Of a DNA stretch of 64,000 nt, positions 33,241 to 43,949 are shown piece by piece (the stretch's first letter is position 1; every line of letters begins with the position of its first letter). The notes beneath the pieces were generated by a model that was not told the origin of the DNA, did not search any database, and saw only the letters and a list, made by a program, of their open reading frames with translations. Origin of the DNA: Schistocerca nitens (taxonomy: Eukaryota; Arthropoda; Insecta; Orthoptera; Acrididae); the NCBI RefSeq assembly GCF_023898315.1, contig NC_064619.1:299250150-299314149 (forward strand), written 5' to 3'. The position numbers and the translations under genes were made by a program.

Positions 33241-34819
33241 TAGATGCAAAAATGATTGCTGTTGCGGAGCTTTGCATCCTTTTAGACTGCTCACCGTACT
33301 GAGTCCGCCAGCAGACGACAAGATTTGGATCTGTTGAGCGTTTCAGAGACATCTTTCAACGAGGGGAAAGTGGTGCAGACGTTACAGTTTGAGTGGAGGA
33401 GCAACAAAGTTCTGATTTTGGCAAAGAAATGTGTTTGAGTACATGATGTGGGGCAATTGAATAGTTTCAGCCGTAAAAAAGGAAAAAAAAATCTGTTCTA
33501 CAGTTGCCTCTACCTCTGCGAAAGAAACTAAAAAGCTCGTATGTCACTTGTTCTCAAATTCTGCTGGAGTCTGTGGGATGCGTTATGTTGATGGAGTAAC
33601 AGGCAGTATATTGTTAGATCTGAAGCATTGTGCTCTTGATCATAACTTCCTTCAGTGAACTTGCATACACTTTAAGGAAAAATACGTGTTACCCAACTGA
33701 ACAAGATGGCTTCCACGATATCGAAAGCCTCTTTTTACACCACTGAGGAACCTAGCAACATCATAGATACAAGCCGCATGACACTCCTGCAAAGATCGCG
33801 AAGACTGCAAACACCAATTACTCTACGGAAAATTACTTGTAAGATTTCAAGAGCTTTTCTTCTTTTTTCCACGAAGAATCTGTCTAGCACCACTGTCTGA
33901 TATTTCCTCACAATGCTACATGGTAATAGGATTAAATTAATTAAAATTACTTAAGGAGTAAATCACTAGTAATCCTTAAAGAACGGCAATCAAAAGGGAA
34001 CACTTACTCCGTGATACGACGGGAAGTACCCTCTTATTACGAAGTTTGTAGTTATTTTCAAACTGAAAGTGTCCAAGTAGAAACTTCTGCTGCATAGCAT
34101 TTGGCAAAAAAGGGCAGACAGTTGTGAAAGAGAAATGAAAGCAAGGTAAGAGAAAGCAGTCAAGCAGTTCTTTCATGTATCTTATTTCTAAAGCGCCCTG
34201 GCGCGCTTAACGAAAGATATACCGTATTTCCGGTTGTGCACCCACTTTCCCGTTTCCAGATGGGGATCAAGCTAGCAGTGTGTGGGTCATGCAAAACTCT
34301 GTCAGTCCAGTATCCAGATAATACTTGGAAGATATTCACTTAAAGCTATACGAAATAAGAACAGGTTCTCCTGTGTAGTACATCGTGCGCAATTCGTATT
34401 TTGCAGTTCACAACATAATCCACAAAAAATAATGGAATTTATCTGGAAGGTATCATCTCTTTCCTGGCATTCTCCGTGAGAAATGAGGAGGGAGTTTATC
34501 GATACATGGCTGTGCTTAGTGTCATTAGGAAACATGCAAGATTTACTGTCCTTATGCGTAGTGACGTGTGACACTGCAGAGGGATGGTCACCTAAATATC
34601 ATACGCGGTCCTCTAGTGGAAAGTAAGACCAGTCACAAAGAAACAAAGTTGCTGCATATTATCCTCCTAGACGGCAAAAATCATTTTTGTGTGTAAATTG
34701 TGAGTTAAGATTATGAACAAACTTTTATTGAAGGGAAGTAATGCAACTGATTTCCCCCCGTTTTCTGCTTCTCAACGAATTTCAGTACGACTAATTAGCT
34801 ACCCCAGTTAGTTTAAAAC
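33241..34819. other. No recognised gene or repeat
   Basis: AT-rich; no motif in short frames. Confidence 0.5.
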
Positions 34820-35110
34820 TGTGAGGGCGTCACTGGGGAGTGCTGAGCAGGGTGGGGGTGGGGGGTTGGGGGACAGTGTAGTTGAGCAGCGGCCTCCGTG
34901 TCGCTGGCGAGGCGAGGTGAAGGGGAGACGGCGGCAGGGCGGGGCGGGACCGCGCCACGGTGTCCATGGTGTGCTGCGGCGTCTCATGGTGTGCCGTGGC
35001 GTTTCATGGTGTGCGGCAGCAGCCGCGCGGGCTGCCCGGCGGTCCGCGCATTACGTATATAAGACGGGGTGGCAGCACGCCGACCTGCAACCAAACACAG
35101 CACACACGAG
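34820..35110 (+). promoter_or_regulatory. TATA-containing candidate promoter
   Basis: A GC-rich block with GC boxes (gggcggggcggg at 34937-34948), three tandem copies of a 20-bp unit at 34965-35020, and a TATA box TATATAAG at 35056-35063. Transcription would start about 30 bp downstream, near 35087, in ctgcaaccaaacacagcaca, an A/C-rich leader like many insect 5' UTRs. No clear splice donor or coding exon follows before a SINE-D begins at 35205, so the product is unknown. The order GC box, short tandem repeat, TATA argues for a real core promoter. Confidence 0.5.
34965..35020 (+). repeat. Three tandem copies of a 20-bp unit
   Basis: Units start at 34965, 34985 and 35005 with exact 20-bp period, each beginning catggtgtgc; the third is cut short. 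They lie 36 bp upstream of the TATA box. Confidence 0.9.
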
Positions 35111-35406
35111 GGCGTCACAACCAGTCTGGTGGAGTGGCACAGTCAGGAATTAGGACACAAGATAAAAATGCTCAGTGGAAGTACAAACCATTTTTTTTTT
35201 TTTTGAAATTTCTGGCAGATTAAAACTGTGTGCCGGACCGAGACTCGAACTCGGGACCTTTGCCTTTCGCGGGCAAGTGCTGTAACATCTGAGCTACCCA
35301 AGCACGACTCACCACCTGTCCTCACAGCTTCAATTCTGTCACTACCTCGTCTCCTACCTTCCAGACTTCGCAGAAGCTCTTCTGCAAACCTTGCAAAACT
35401 AGCACT

Positions 35407-36219
35407 TGTAATGGTTCTTTATTACGTGACCATTACGGCACTCCAATCCCAGTTCTCGATTCCAGTAATATCGTACTCCTTTTCTGCGAAGTAACAGACA
35501 TATTTCTGTGACAATATTCACATCTGGTTTTATTAATGTATAGGTACTCCGATGTATCCATATATTACAGTGATGTGGTTCTTGTGTATATTCATTTCTG
35601 TGAGACTGTCATAATCTTTGACTTAATTGTAACCGTTTTGGCGCGTATGCGCACAGAGCAGTCTTTGTTTCACATTGCAGAAGTTAAGTTGTTATTTCGC
35701 TTCGTAAAAGAAATCTTGTGTTTGGTTAAAGTGGAAATTAAATATATGAAGATTGATACAAAACTGTTTTCTTGATGATGTCACAATTAAGAAGAAGTAT
35801 ATGTGAATTGACAAGAAGTTTAATAAAAATGTGGATCGTGAACACAAAGTCAAAAATTATTCCTACCATACCATTGATCTGATCTGGGATTGTTTGATCA
35901 TTAAGAATATCCTGAAAAACGCCTCTGTTAGGTCTTCAAATATTGGTAAAATACACATCTGGACCTTCTAGCAATCAAAGTGGAATCACCCTAGAATCAA
36001 CAAGATGAGCCATAACAGCTTCGATGAAATCTACGTGGGAATCCATTCAAGATAAGTGCCAAAATTAATGACTTTTTACAGTGACTTCATTATTTCCATT
36101 CTGACGATACCATCCACAGTCAATAACTTTGTTGTTGCCCGATAAAGCGAACATATGCTGCGTGAGCAACATTATTAATATGGTTTCTAACGCACTTTGC
36201 AAGTGGTGGTATTGTTAGA
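35407..36219. mobile_element. Unclassified 813-bp insertion in SINE-D
   Basis: Both sides match contiguous SINE-D sequence, and the 4 bp cact is present at both junctions (35403-35406 and 36220-36223), so this is a discrete insertion. It starts tgtaatggttc and ends attgttaga. It lacks the TG...CA ends of an LTR, has no clear inverted repeat, and holds no recognised domain; the 79-codon frame at 35536-35775 is unassigned. Confidence 0.7.
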
Positions 36220-36325
36220 CACTCCTGGAATAAAGGATATTGCGCAGACATGGCTTAGGCACAGCCTGGGGGATGTTTCCAGAATGAGATTTTCACTTTG
36301 CAGTTTTAATTTGGCAGAAAGTTTC

Positions 36326-36502
36326 AAAAATGGTTAAAATGGCTCTGAGCACTATGGGACTTAACATCGGAGGTCATCAGTCCCCTAGAACTTAGAACTA
36401 CTTAAACCTAACTAACCTAAGGACATCACACACACCCATGCCCGAGGCAGGATTCGAATCTGCGACCGTAGCGGTCTCGCAGTTCCAGAGTGAAGCGCCC
36501 AG
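36326..36502 (-). mobile_element. SINE-B, 5'-truncated, inside SINE-D
   Basis: Reverse copy from aaaatggttaaaatggctct; box B ggattcgaatctgcgac; stops at gaagcgccc, losing about 25 bp of the head. Possible short duplication tttca/cttca. Confidence 0.85.
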
Positions 36503-36636
36503 CTTCATATCAGCGCACACTCCGCTGCAGATTGAAAATCTCACTCTGGGATCACTTTTTTATTCAGCACTCAACTGTACTTGGGAAACTCTTGTTCTGT
36601 TCTTATAAGGGAGCATACCAACTTCACCTCATAAAG

Positions 36637-37297
36637 GAGCGATCAAAAAGTTTGTTGTTAGTGTTGCTGCACAGTATATGCAACGTAGCGTCACTCCATT
36701 GCAGTTATGTAAGCACTGACATGTAGACGAGGGATCAATGTGACATTCGCGACTTTCCAAAGGGCGTGTGGTGAACACGGAGACGTGAACTAAGGCGAAG
36801 TTGTCATTAAATGCTTCCAATCACGACTAACGTGCTGTTATTCTTTTCTTGCTTGCTGTTCTTGCTTGCTGAAGGGCAGACACGTAGACATTCGTCATCA
36901 GAGAATGAAGAATGTGTGTGGGGCAGCACGTATGTCGAGAACCAGCACTGTCGATTGGTGCGCGACAAGGGGTGCTGGCACGTCCCCATATCGCAAATGT
37001 CGTAACGCAGAAGTTACCTCAAGTAGGAGACACTTCATCAATGTGGTCCTGATCTCTTCCCACGCAATTATTATGCCTTCGGTCCCTCAGAAAAGGCCTT
37101 CAGAGGGCATCGATAGCTGTTGGACGAGGATGTGAAGCAGGCAGTTACGGGGTTCTTCACGCAGCAGGACACTGTTTTACGAGACGGATATCTTTAACCT
37201 GGTACGTCGGGATTTTTGTATCAATGCTCACTGATTTTGCCAGTTTGGCGTACCGATTCTGGACTGTGCGGCCTTCGTACAGAACCTTTTTTATCGC
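36637..37297 (+). mobile_element. mariner-like remnant, internally deleted
   Basis: Left end gagcgatcaaaaagtttg and right end (37282-37297) gaaccttttttatcgc are loosely inverted. Only the transposase C-terminus can be read near 37120-37230: EDVKQAVTGFFTQQDTVL, then GYLFNLVRR after a shift. The catalytic part is gone. Confidence 0.55.
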
Positions 37298-37719
37298 ATC
37301 ATCTATTTTAAGGAGGAAATAGCACACTTACAAGGTATCAACCCCAGCAATCGATCCAGATAGAAAATTTGGACCATAATTCTGACAGTACCTCTTGAAT
37401 AAACAGCTTTCAAATTCCTCTCGTACACGTTATTTGTCGCTCTTTCAGACCCATTGCAGTCGCCCAATGCCCGAGCTTCACGTACCTCAAAATGAGTAGG
37501 AGGTTCGTGGAGTACTGTTTTGATTCTCGTAACGTACTTTTGTCATTGAGTCACAGTCTGCTTCTAACCCGTAGCTGGTGCCAGACATATGTTTGCTTTG
37601 AACATTTTTAAAATGTTGTGATTCACAAATGCCCTGTAAATGAATGACACGAATGATTATGCCAGTAAAGAAGTATCGGAGCGCTAGTTCACTGTTAATA
37701 TTACTGTTGTGCGTTATTA
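37298..37719. other. No recognised gene or repeat
   Basis: AT-rich spacer. Confidence 0.5.
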
Positions 37720-37917
37720 GCCGGCCGTTGTGGCCGAGCGGTTCTAGGCGCTTCAGTCCGAATCCGCGCTGCTGCTACGGTCGCAGTTTCGAATCCTGCC
37801 TCGGGCATGGATGTGTGTGATGTCCTTAGATTAGTTAGGTTAAGTAGTTCTAAGTCTAGGGGACTGATGACCTCAGATGTTAAGTCCCATAGTGCTCAGA
37901 GCCATTTGAACCATTTG
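37720..37917 (+). mobile_element. SINE-B
   Basis: gccggccgttgtggccgagc (box A), cagtttcgaatcctgcc (box B), tail gagccatttgaaccattt. Flanks gttgtgcgttatt and ttttgtgcgatatt are similar and are probably a diverged TSD. Confidence 0.9.
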
Positions 37918-39034
37918 ATTTTGTGCGATATTTTCTTTGGATTTTAAAGCTAAAAATGTTAAAGTGAAGTACATTTACTGGAGATGCTGAATCTAAAATC
38001 ATAGATTTCATTTCAAAATAATTCTTCAGTTTCTCAGGTTTATTCATTTTGATTTTGAGGTGGGTATATTGTTGCAGAATATCAATAGGGTTATCTTGCT
38101 AGAATAGTACTAAATGTGTACGAGCGTGTGAGTGTGACATTAGGTCCTCATGTTAGACTGCCTATCTATTTTCGCGTAAAGTAACCTGCCTTCTTGAACA
38201 ATATTTCAAAACACGTTGAGAAGATGTGTCTACCTGTCCTCTTCTCTCACCTTCACGATGGCGCGAATACGAGGGCTCTGGTTATTTCTCCACTGTACAG
38301 TGCTTCGCGCTCGGGCGTTAGGCGGCTACAGTGGCTAGAGCCAGTGACAGACAACCGGTGCGCGCGAAATTTAAAAGCTGTACATTCAGAAGGTCATAAC
38401 GGCGACATACCACGATAGCGGCCTGAATTTTCACGCGGGATCGATTACCGGGGCTGATATGTTACAAGTGCACTTTTTGCTTGTTAGAATATGTGATCAA
38501 GTTGGTGACGCCTCCTTGTTAGGCCTGACACGTTTCAATAATTATTGTCCCTGCATTCTGTGATATGCCTGAAACAGACAACAAGAAATAGTTATGGTCA
38601 ACACTTTCCGGAGTATCTTAGGATCGTGTAGTCTCACAATTAGGGCACTCGAAATCGAGGAAGATAAATGCACTTTAAGTTTTTAAAAAGTGCAATCCAA
38701 ATGATAAAATCCCTCACTGTAATCTGATCAGAAATATTCTGTTCTTATTCACACATCTACACACAAAACCACACTTTACACGCAACACTGAAGTGTTGTA
38801 GAATGTACTGTGAAAAAAGTCGTGACATAAAACTAGAAAGTAACTTTAACGAATGCATAATAAATACATTTTGTAACACCAAACAGTAAATCGATAACTT
38901 ATTATTAAAACATTTTATTCTTTCTTGTAATGTCTGGTTTCGCACGTTTTGTTTCTAGTCAGACTGCTGTATTTCATTTACAGGAGTGCTGTTAATCAGC
39001 TATGGAATATAATAATAATATAACTATAATTCGT
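37918..39034. other. No recognised gene or repeat
   Basis: AT-rich; no motif. Confidence 0.5.
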
Positions 39035-39295
39035 GTGGTTCAACTGCTTGGTGCAAGTCTCTCATTGGAGTGCCACCTGCGTGTTCCTAACCCACACCAG
39101 AAATCCTACTGGAGAAAGGGGACCTACAGTTCACGTAGAATCGGAGCCACTTGTCGTATTCACATCACTGATGAGTGAAAGCTGGGCTAAAGGTAGACTG
39201 AATATTCCGTCGTCCAACCGTGATTTGATCCCTCGACCCTTCGGTTACCAGGTACGACTTTTACCACTGCACCACCAGGCCCTCCCTACACCTAC
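39035..39295 (-). mobile_element. Possible SINE-H (tRNA-related repeat)
   Basis: Reverse text begins gggcctggtggtgcagtggt (box-A-like) and has gtcgagggatcaaatcacgg (weak box B). No second copy in the window and no TSD seen. Confidence 0.4.
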
Positions 39296-39338
39296 TGAAT
39301 GTTTACAGTCGTTCAGTAAAAACAGTAAAGTTTGAATT

Positions 39339-39395
39339 TGTCAGGAGGATTTTGATCCGCGCACATTCTGTGCAAAGCGAAAATTCATTCTGGAG
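39339..39395. mobile_element. SINE-D tail fragment
   Basis: tgtcaggaggattttgatcc gcgcacattctgtgcaaagc gaaaattcattctgg matches the end of SINE-D (tgccaggaagtttcatatca ... gaaaatctcattctgg) with several changes. Confidence 0.55.
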
Positions 39396-41490
39396 TGTGT
39401 TTTAACGGTACGTCATAAATTTATTCTTTGGTAACTGTTATAAAACGTATTTTATCAAACAAGCACAGGTCCCTCAAAATGTCATCTACTGACAAAGAAA
39501 CCTTTGAAATCCGTAATGGTTTCTTATGGTAAATAGATGCACTAAAAACATATTTTTTGAATGTTAATCGTCGCTTGTAGGGAAAAAACGAGAAGTTGGA
39601 GAAATTACGTTAGTCGAAGCCACTCAGCTACTGACGAATTTAAAGACTAACGCTGCATGGGCTCCAATTTACAGTTCAAGGAACACTCTTATAGGAAACG
39701 ATTTTTATTGATTTATGCAACTAGAAGACGCTGGATTCCATACGTCCATTCTCGCAGTTTTACTGTCCTATTACAACAAATTTTTACTGTTCGGGAAAGT
39801 GATTCATTACTGCAAACATACTTTTTCGGGTGAAATTCCAACTCCATGTCTTGTAGCATCCTTTTCGCCTAAAATAGGATGGACAATTTCTCTCAGATAC
39901 TTGTATCTTTCTGTCCATACTTTCATTTTGATGGTGGAGTGTTGTTTGTTATTACTTCTGTTTTTGAAGGAGATTTGAAGTCATGTTTCTTTCCTATGTA
40001 AGAATGTCCGTCTGTTTTTCTGCTGCTTCTACAACGTCTGCCTGGATTTCGAAATGATCTGCAAAAGCTAGACAGCAACACATGTTCATTGCAGTTTCCA
40101 TTTAACAGAGTATTATTAAATGCGGAGTGTTATTAAACATTTGATTTAAACGAAATATTAATGTTTCTGCGTATTTCCTTGCGAATCGACAGCAACTGCA
40201 GCAAATGTAGGAAGAGAAGGGAAAGAGCAGCAGCACGCGTGAGATTTTATTTTATTTAATTTTTTTCATGCTCTTTGGGCAACTACTATAAGCCGAGTGT
40301 TACCACTGTAGAGACTAAATGACCAATGGAACCACATTTTGCTTCTTAAGTGCAGTATGGTTTACCATGTACTAAAAGAATAATACCAAAAGAAAATAAC
40401 ACATAAAGCGCAAAAGTACAGAGGAAAAGACAAACGAGGGAGGGGTGGACGGGAAAGTGAAAATAAAGTTTGTTGTTATCAGTGGATGACGTAAGGATTC
40501 CGTGGATGTATTGTAAGATATGTTATAAGAACAGGTAACAACAACAACTAACTTGATGACATTTTTTAACAGATTTTATTGTTTCTTACCATTATCGGTT
40601 TCGCACATATATGAACATCAAATGGCTTCGTTGTGTTTACAGGACCAACTGTTACTCGGCTATTGAATGCTTTTAATTCCATGGCGCCCTGCAGCGAAAA
40701 CATTTGGAACTGATAAGTATTCGAGAAGGAAATGAAACTCGAGGATAAACCCAAGTTGGAAATGTGTAATAAGTTTTTAATCGTATGGCACAAGTACCTA
40801 CAGTGGTGTATCTTAGTCGCTTTGAATGCTTTCTTTTTTCCGTTTAGCGCCAAATACTGATAAACGTATCACTGTGTTGGTTTCATTAATACAATATTTC
40901 ATGCTACTCACAAAAGAATGCAAGCCTTCAAAGCAACTAGGACACATTCACGGTTAAGTACGCGGACTAAAGGTATACCACGCAATTTTCAGCTTGACTT
41001 CATCCTGGATTTTAATTTCCTTTTCGAATGTTTACCCCTTTTCAATGATTTCACTGAAGGACACCATGGCTTTCAGAACGTTAAATAGCTAGTGATGAAC
41101 AAAATGTTCTAAACCGGCAGTGGAAAGAAACAATAATACGCCATAAAGAAAGATGCCATCGAGTTAGTGGTTGTTGCTTCTTTTGTACCATATCATAAAG
41201 TTGTCTGATCTTCAGATTTGCCACCAATCCAAGGTATCGCTAAATAGCTAAATTTTTATATGAAATACCAGTTTAATTTAATCCTGGTGCTAACGAAGCA
41301 AAATAAGTATATTGCAAGTAGAAAACACTGTCAACAATTAATATACTCTAAATGGGAAAAAAATGACGCATCATGAAGGAATTATCCGAATGGGACGAAA
41401 ATCATTATATGTAATCTACAGGTACAGACAAAGAAACTACTATAGTTTCAGGAATATTGGATGATTTATTCAAAAGAAAGAGATTCAGAA
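39396..41490. other. No recognised gene or repeat
   Basis: Two kb of AT-rich sequence without a motif I can name; short frames up to 95 codons. Confidence 0.5.
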
Positions 41491-42575
41491 ATTGAGCAAG
41501 TCAGTTACGCTTTGGTCTACCTGTCGCCCTTATCCAAGCAGTTAATCGGCTAGACACTGATTGATAAGAGTTTTTGGATGTACTCCTGGGGAATATCGTG
41601 CAAAATTCTGTCCAATCGTCTCGTTAGATCGTCAGAATCCCGAGCTTATTTGGGGAGGGGAGGGGAGGGGAGGGGGCTACCTTTAATGCTCTAAACGTTC
41701 TCAGTAGGGGTGAGGTTCGGCGACCCTGCTGCCCAAGGTAGGGTTTCGCAAGGACGAAGACAAGCAGTAGAAATTCGCCGTGTGCGGATGGGCATTATCT
41801 TGCTGAAATGTAAGCTCAGGATGGCCTGCTATAAAGGGCAACAAAACGACGCTTAGAATATCGTCGACGTACCGCTGTGGTGTAGTGGTGCCTTAGATGA
41901 CAGCGAGAGGGGTCCTGCTATGAAGAGAAATGGGACCCAGACCAGCACTGCTGGTTGTCGGGCCTAATGGTTGGGCGACAGTCAGGTTGGTATCCAATCC
42001 CTGTCTGGGGCATCTCCAGACACTTCTTCAATGAGCACCGGGGCTCAGTTCGAGGCAAGACTCATCACTCAAGACAGTTCGGGGCGGAAGACGTGTCTGG
42101 GGACGCCCTGGACAGTGGTGGGACCAAAAACATGGCAGTCGCTCGCCTTACGGCCCAACCGCGAGAAGTGATGTCTGTGGTGCCATTTCTTTTCAGGACA
42201 TCTCTCTTTGTCGTCCGCAGCACCTTTATACCACATCACTACGTCGACGATATTCTACGCCCCGTGTTGTTGACTTCATGGTAAACCATCCTGGGCTTAC
42301 TCTTCAGTAGACGGCCGGAGTTTCTAATCCTTGTCTTCGTGTCTGTCGAAACCCTTCCTTGACCAGCAAGGTCACCGTGTTTCTCGCAAACTGAGTAAGT
42401 TTGGAGCATTATGGGCAAGGCCTTCCGACCATCTCGGGATTTTTACGATCTAACGCGACAATTGGACAGAATTTGACAGGAGGACATCTATCAGCCCTAA
42501 CAGTCAATACCAAACGGAGTAACTGCTTGCATAAGAGCCAGAGGTAGACCAACGCGTTACTGACTTGCTCAATTT
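41491..42575 (-). mobile_element. Tc1-like transposon with long inverted ends, transposase decayed
   Basis: Left end attgagcaagtcagttacgc tttggtctacct and right end (reverse) attgagcaagtcagtaacgc gttggtctacct agree over about 46 bp with few mismatches. The 1.1-kb interior reads antisense to a Tc1 transposase, for example 'cattatcttgctgaaatgta' near 41800, the FQQDN block in reverse. No long frame remains. The poly-G-rich tract near 41660 interrupts it. Confidence 0.8.
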
Positions 42576-42699
42576 TTGTAGGTTTCTCACTTGAATAAGT
42601 CAGACAACTTTTCTGAGACTTATCATTTATTTTGTTTGTGTGTACATGTACATCACATCTACCGATTTCCACCCTATTCGGATATTAAATAAGTAAAGG

Positions 42700-43277
42700 A
42701 GTTTTGCTATTTGAGGAGCAAAATAACTGATGATAGTCGAAGTAGAGATGATATAAAACGTAGACTGGCAATGGCAAGGAAAGCGTTTCTGAAGAAGAGA
42801 AATTTGTTAACATCGAGTATAGATTTAAGTGTCAGGAAGTCTTTTCTGAAAGTATTTGTATGGAGTGTAGCCATGTATGGAAGTGAAACATGGACGATAA
42901 ATAGTTTAGACAAGAAGAGAATAGAAGCTTTCGAAATGTGGTGCTACAGAAGAATGCTGAAGATTAGATGGGTCGATCACATAATTAATGAGGAGGTATT
43001 GAATAGGATTGGGGAGGAGTTTTTGGCACAACTTGACAAGAAGAAGGGACCGGTTGGTAGAACATGTTCTGAGGCATCAAGGGATCACAAATTTAGCATT
43101 GGAGGGCAGCGTGGAGGGTAAAAATCGTAGAGGGAGACCAAGAGATGAATACACTAAGCAGATTCAGAAGGATGTAGGTTGCGGTAGGTACTGGGAGATG
43201 AAGAAGCTTGCACAGGATAGAGTAGCATGGAGAGCTGCATCAGACCAGTCTCTGGATTGAAGACCACAACAACAACA
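42700..43277 (+). mobile_element. Non-LTR retrotransposon 3' end (RTE-like)
   Basis: Plus frame 42711-43121: YLRSKITDDSRSRDDIKRRL-type start, then KAFLKKRNLLTSSIDLSVRK, VWSVAMYGSETWTINSLDKK, AFEMWCYRRMLKIRWVDHI. A frameshift near 43045 moves to the frame 43009-43260: RLVEHVLRHQGITNLALEGS, GKNRRGRPRDEYTKQIQKDV, and WRAASDQSLD, then stop. The 3' end carries a short (caa)n tail near 43268-43277. Same type as 954-2260. Confidence 0.88.
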
Positions 43278-43561
43278 TCCTGATACTGGCAGTCCCATAG
43301 CCCTGCGAAGTACTCGGAGTGCAAAAGCAGAGTACTTTATTTAACAAGCACCCACCAGAAAATATTCTTGTTATTATTTAGTTAAACTTCAGTTCACTTT
43401 GATAGGATGTTCACACGGGTGAGATAACTGGAGGGACTCGAGTGCTGGGCAGCGTGAGTGGGCACAGTGCCGCCTACATGGTGTGTCCTCTACACAAACA
43501 CGAAGCGCCACTGGCTTGGCTTGGCGCGTGAAATTCTAAATAAAGGAAGGCGAGCGTACCC

Positions 43562-43566
43562 ACCTG
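43562..43566 (-). promoter_or_regulatory. Possible splice donor after the terminal exon
   Basis: cggCAG|GTgggtac on the minus strand, exon end at 43564, is a strong donor consensus 29 bp after the TAA. If used, the exon would be 43748-43564 (185 bp) with an intron in the 3' UTR, or a transcript splicing this exon in another frame. Confidence 0.35.
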
Positions 43567-43592
43567 CCGGCGAGGCGTCGGCGGCGCGTCCG

Positions 43593-43748
43593 TTATGGGC
43601 TGGCCGCGTCGTGCTGCAGGCTGTCGTCGCTCTCCAGGTACGTGACGTACGAGTCGGTGGAGTCGGGGTGCGCCATGTCGGCCGGCGGCGGGCCCAGGTC
43701 GTGCGGAGGCGGCGGGGGCGGCGCGCCGTGCACGTCGTAGCCGTGCAT
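43593..43748 (-). CDS. Probable terminal coding exon of a host gene, 51 codons
   Basis: On the minus strand a splice acceptor (ctgccctctcgttgcag, a pyrimidine-rich tract ending in AG at 43750-43749) is followed directly by 51 sense codons and TAA at 43595-43593. The peptide starts MHGYDVHGAPPPPPP, continues HDLGPPPADMAHPD and STDSYVTYLESDDSLQ, and ends DAASP. Forty-nine of 51 codons end in G or C, far from the AT-rich surroundings and unlike the other two frames, which give Arg/Thr/Ala-rich text. An in-frame TGA lies just upstream in the presumed intron, so the coding segment must join an upstream exon (phase 0 if the exon starts at ATG) or start here. Pro- and Gly-rich text plus an acidic tyrosine-containing tail resembles C-termini of developmental transcription factors such as homeodomain proteins; that is an impression only and I cannot name the gene. 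Upstream exons would be at higher coordinates, perhaps beyond the window. Confidence 0.7.
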   Translation of the reverse strand: MHGYDVHGAPPPPPPHDLGPPPADMAHPDSTDSYVTYLESDDSLQHDAASP

Positions 43749-43949
43749 CTGCAACGAGAGGGCAGACGCGCACTCAGCACTGCGTCAAATACTTGTCCAG
43801 CCCAGAAACCTAGGTTTCGCCTCCTACGACACCTGGCTGGTTACATTTCTCACTGACTCCATGGGCCAGCTCTGTCCTCTGCCGTTCTACAAAGCAATCG
43901 CGTCGTCAATCTCTGGCCCTGCTAATCGGCCAAATGCGCCACCTTTCTA

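Larger units (their letters stand above)
35205..36553 (-). mobile_element. SINE-D split by two insertions
   Basis: Three segments follow the order of the intact copy at 21924-22250. Segment 1 (35205-35406): tctggcagattaaaactgtg, tRNA-like boxes, to gcaaaactagcact. Segment 2 (36220-36325): cactcctggaataaaggata to ggcagaaagtttca. Segment 3 (36503-36553): cttcatatcagcgcacactc to gaaaatctcactctggg. An 813-bp insertion separates 1 and 2, a SINE-B separates 2 and 3. Confidence 0.85.

Noticed and set aside
35407-36219. The 813-bp insertion as a solo LTR
   Set aside because: It starts TGT but ends TTAGA, not CA, and no primer-binding or polypurine site adjoins it.
43474-43780. Two 96-99 codon minus-strand frames over the candidate exon
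   Set aside because: They are Arg/Thr/Pro-rich shadows; the third frame has an acceptor, strong G/C third positions and a protein-like sequence.
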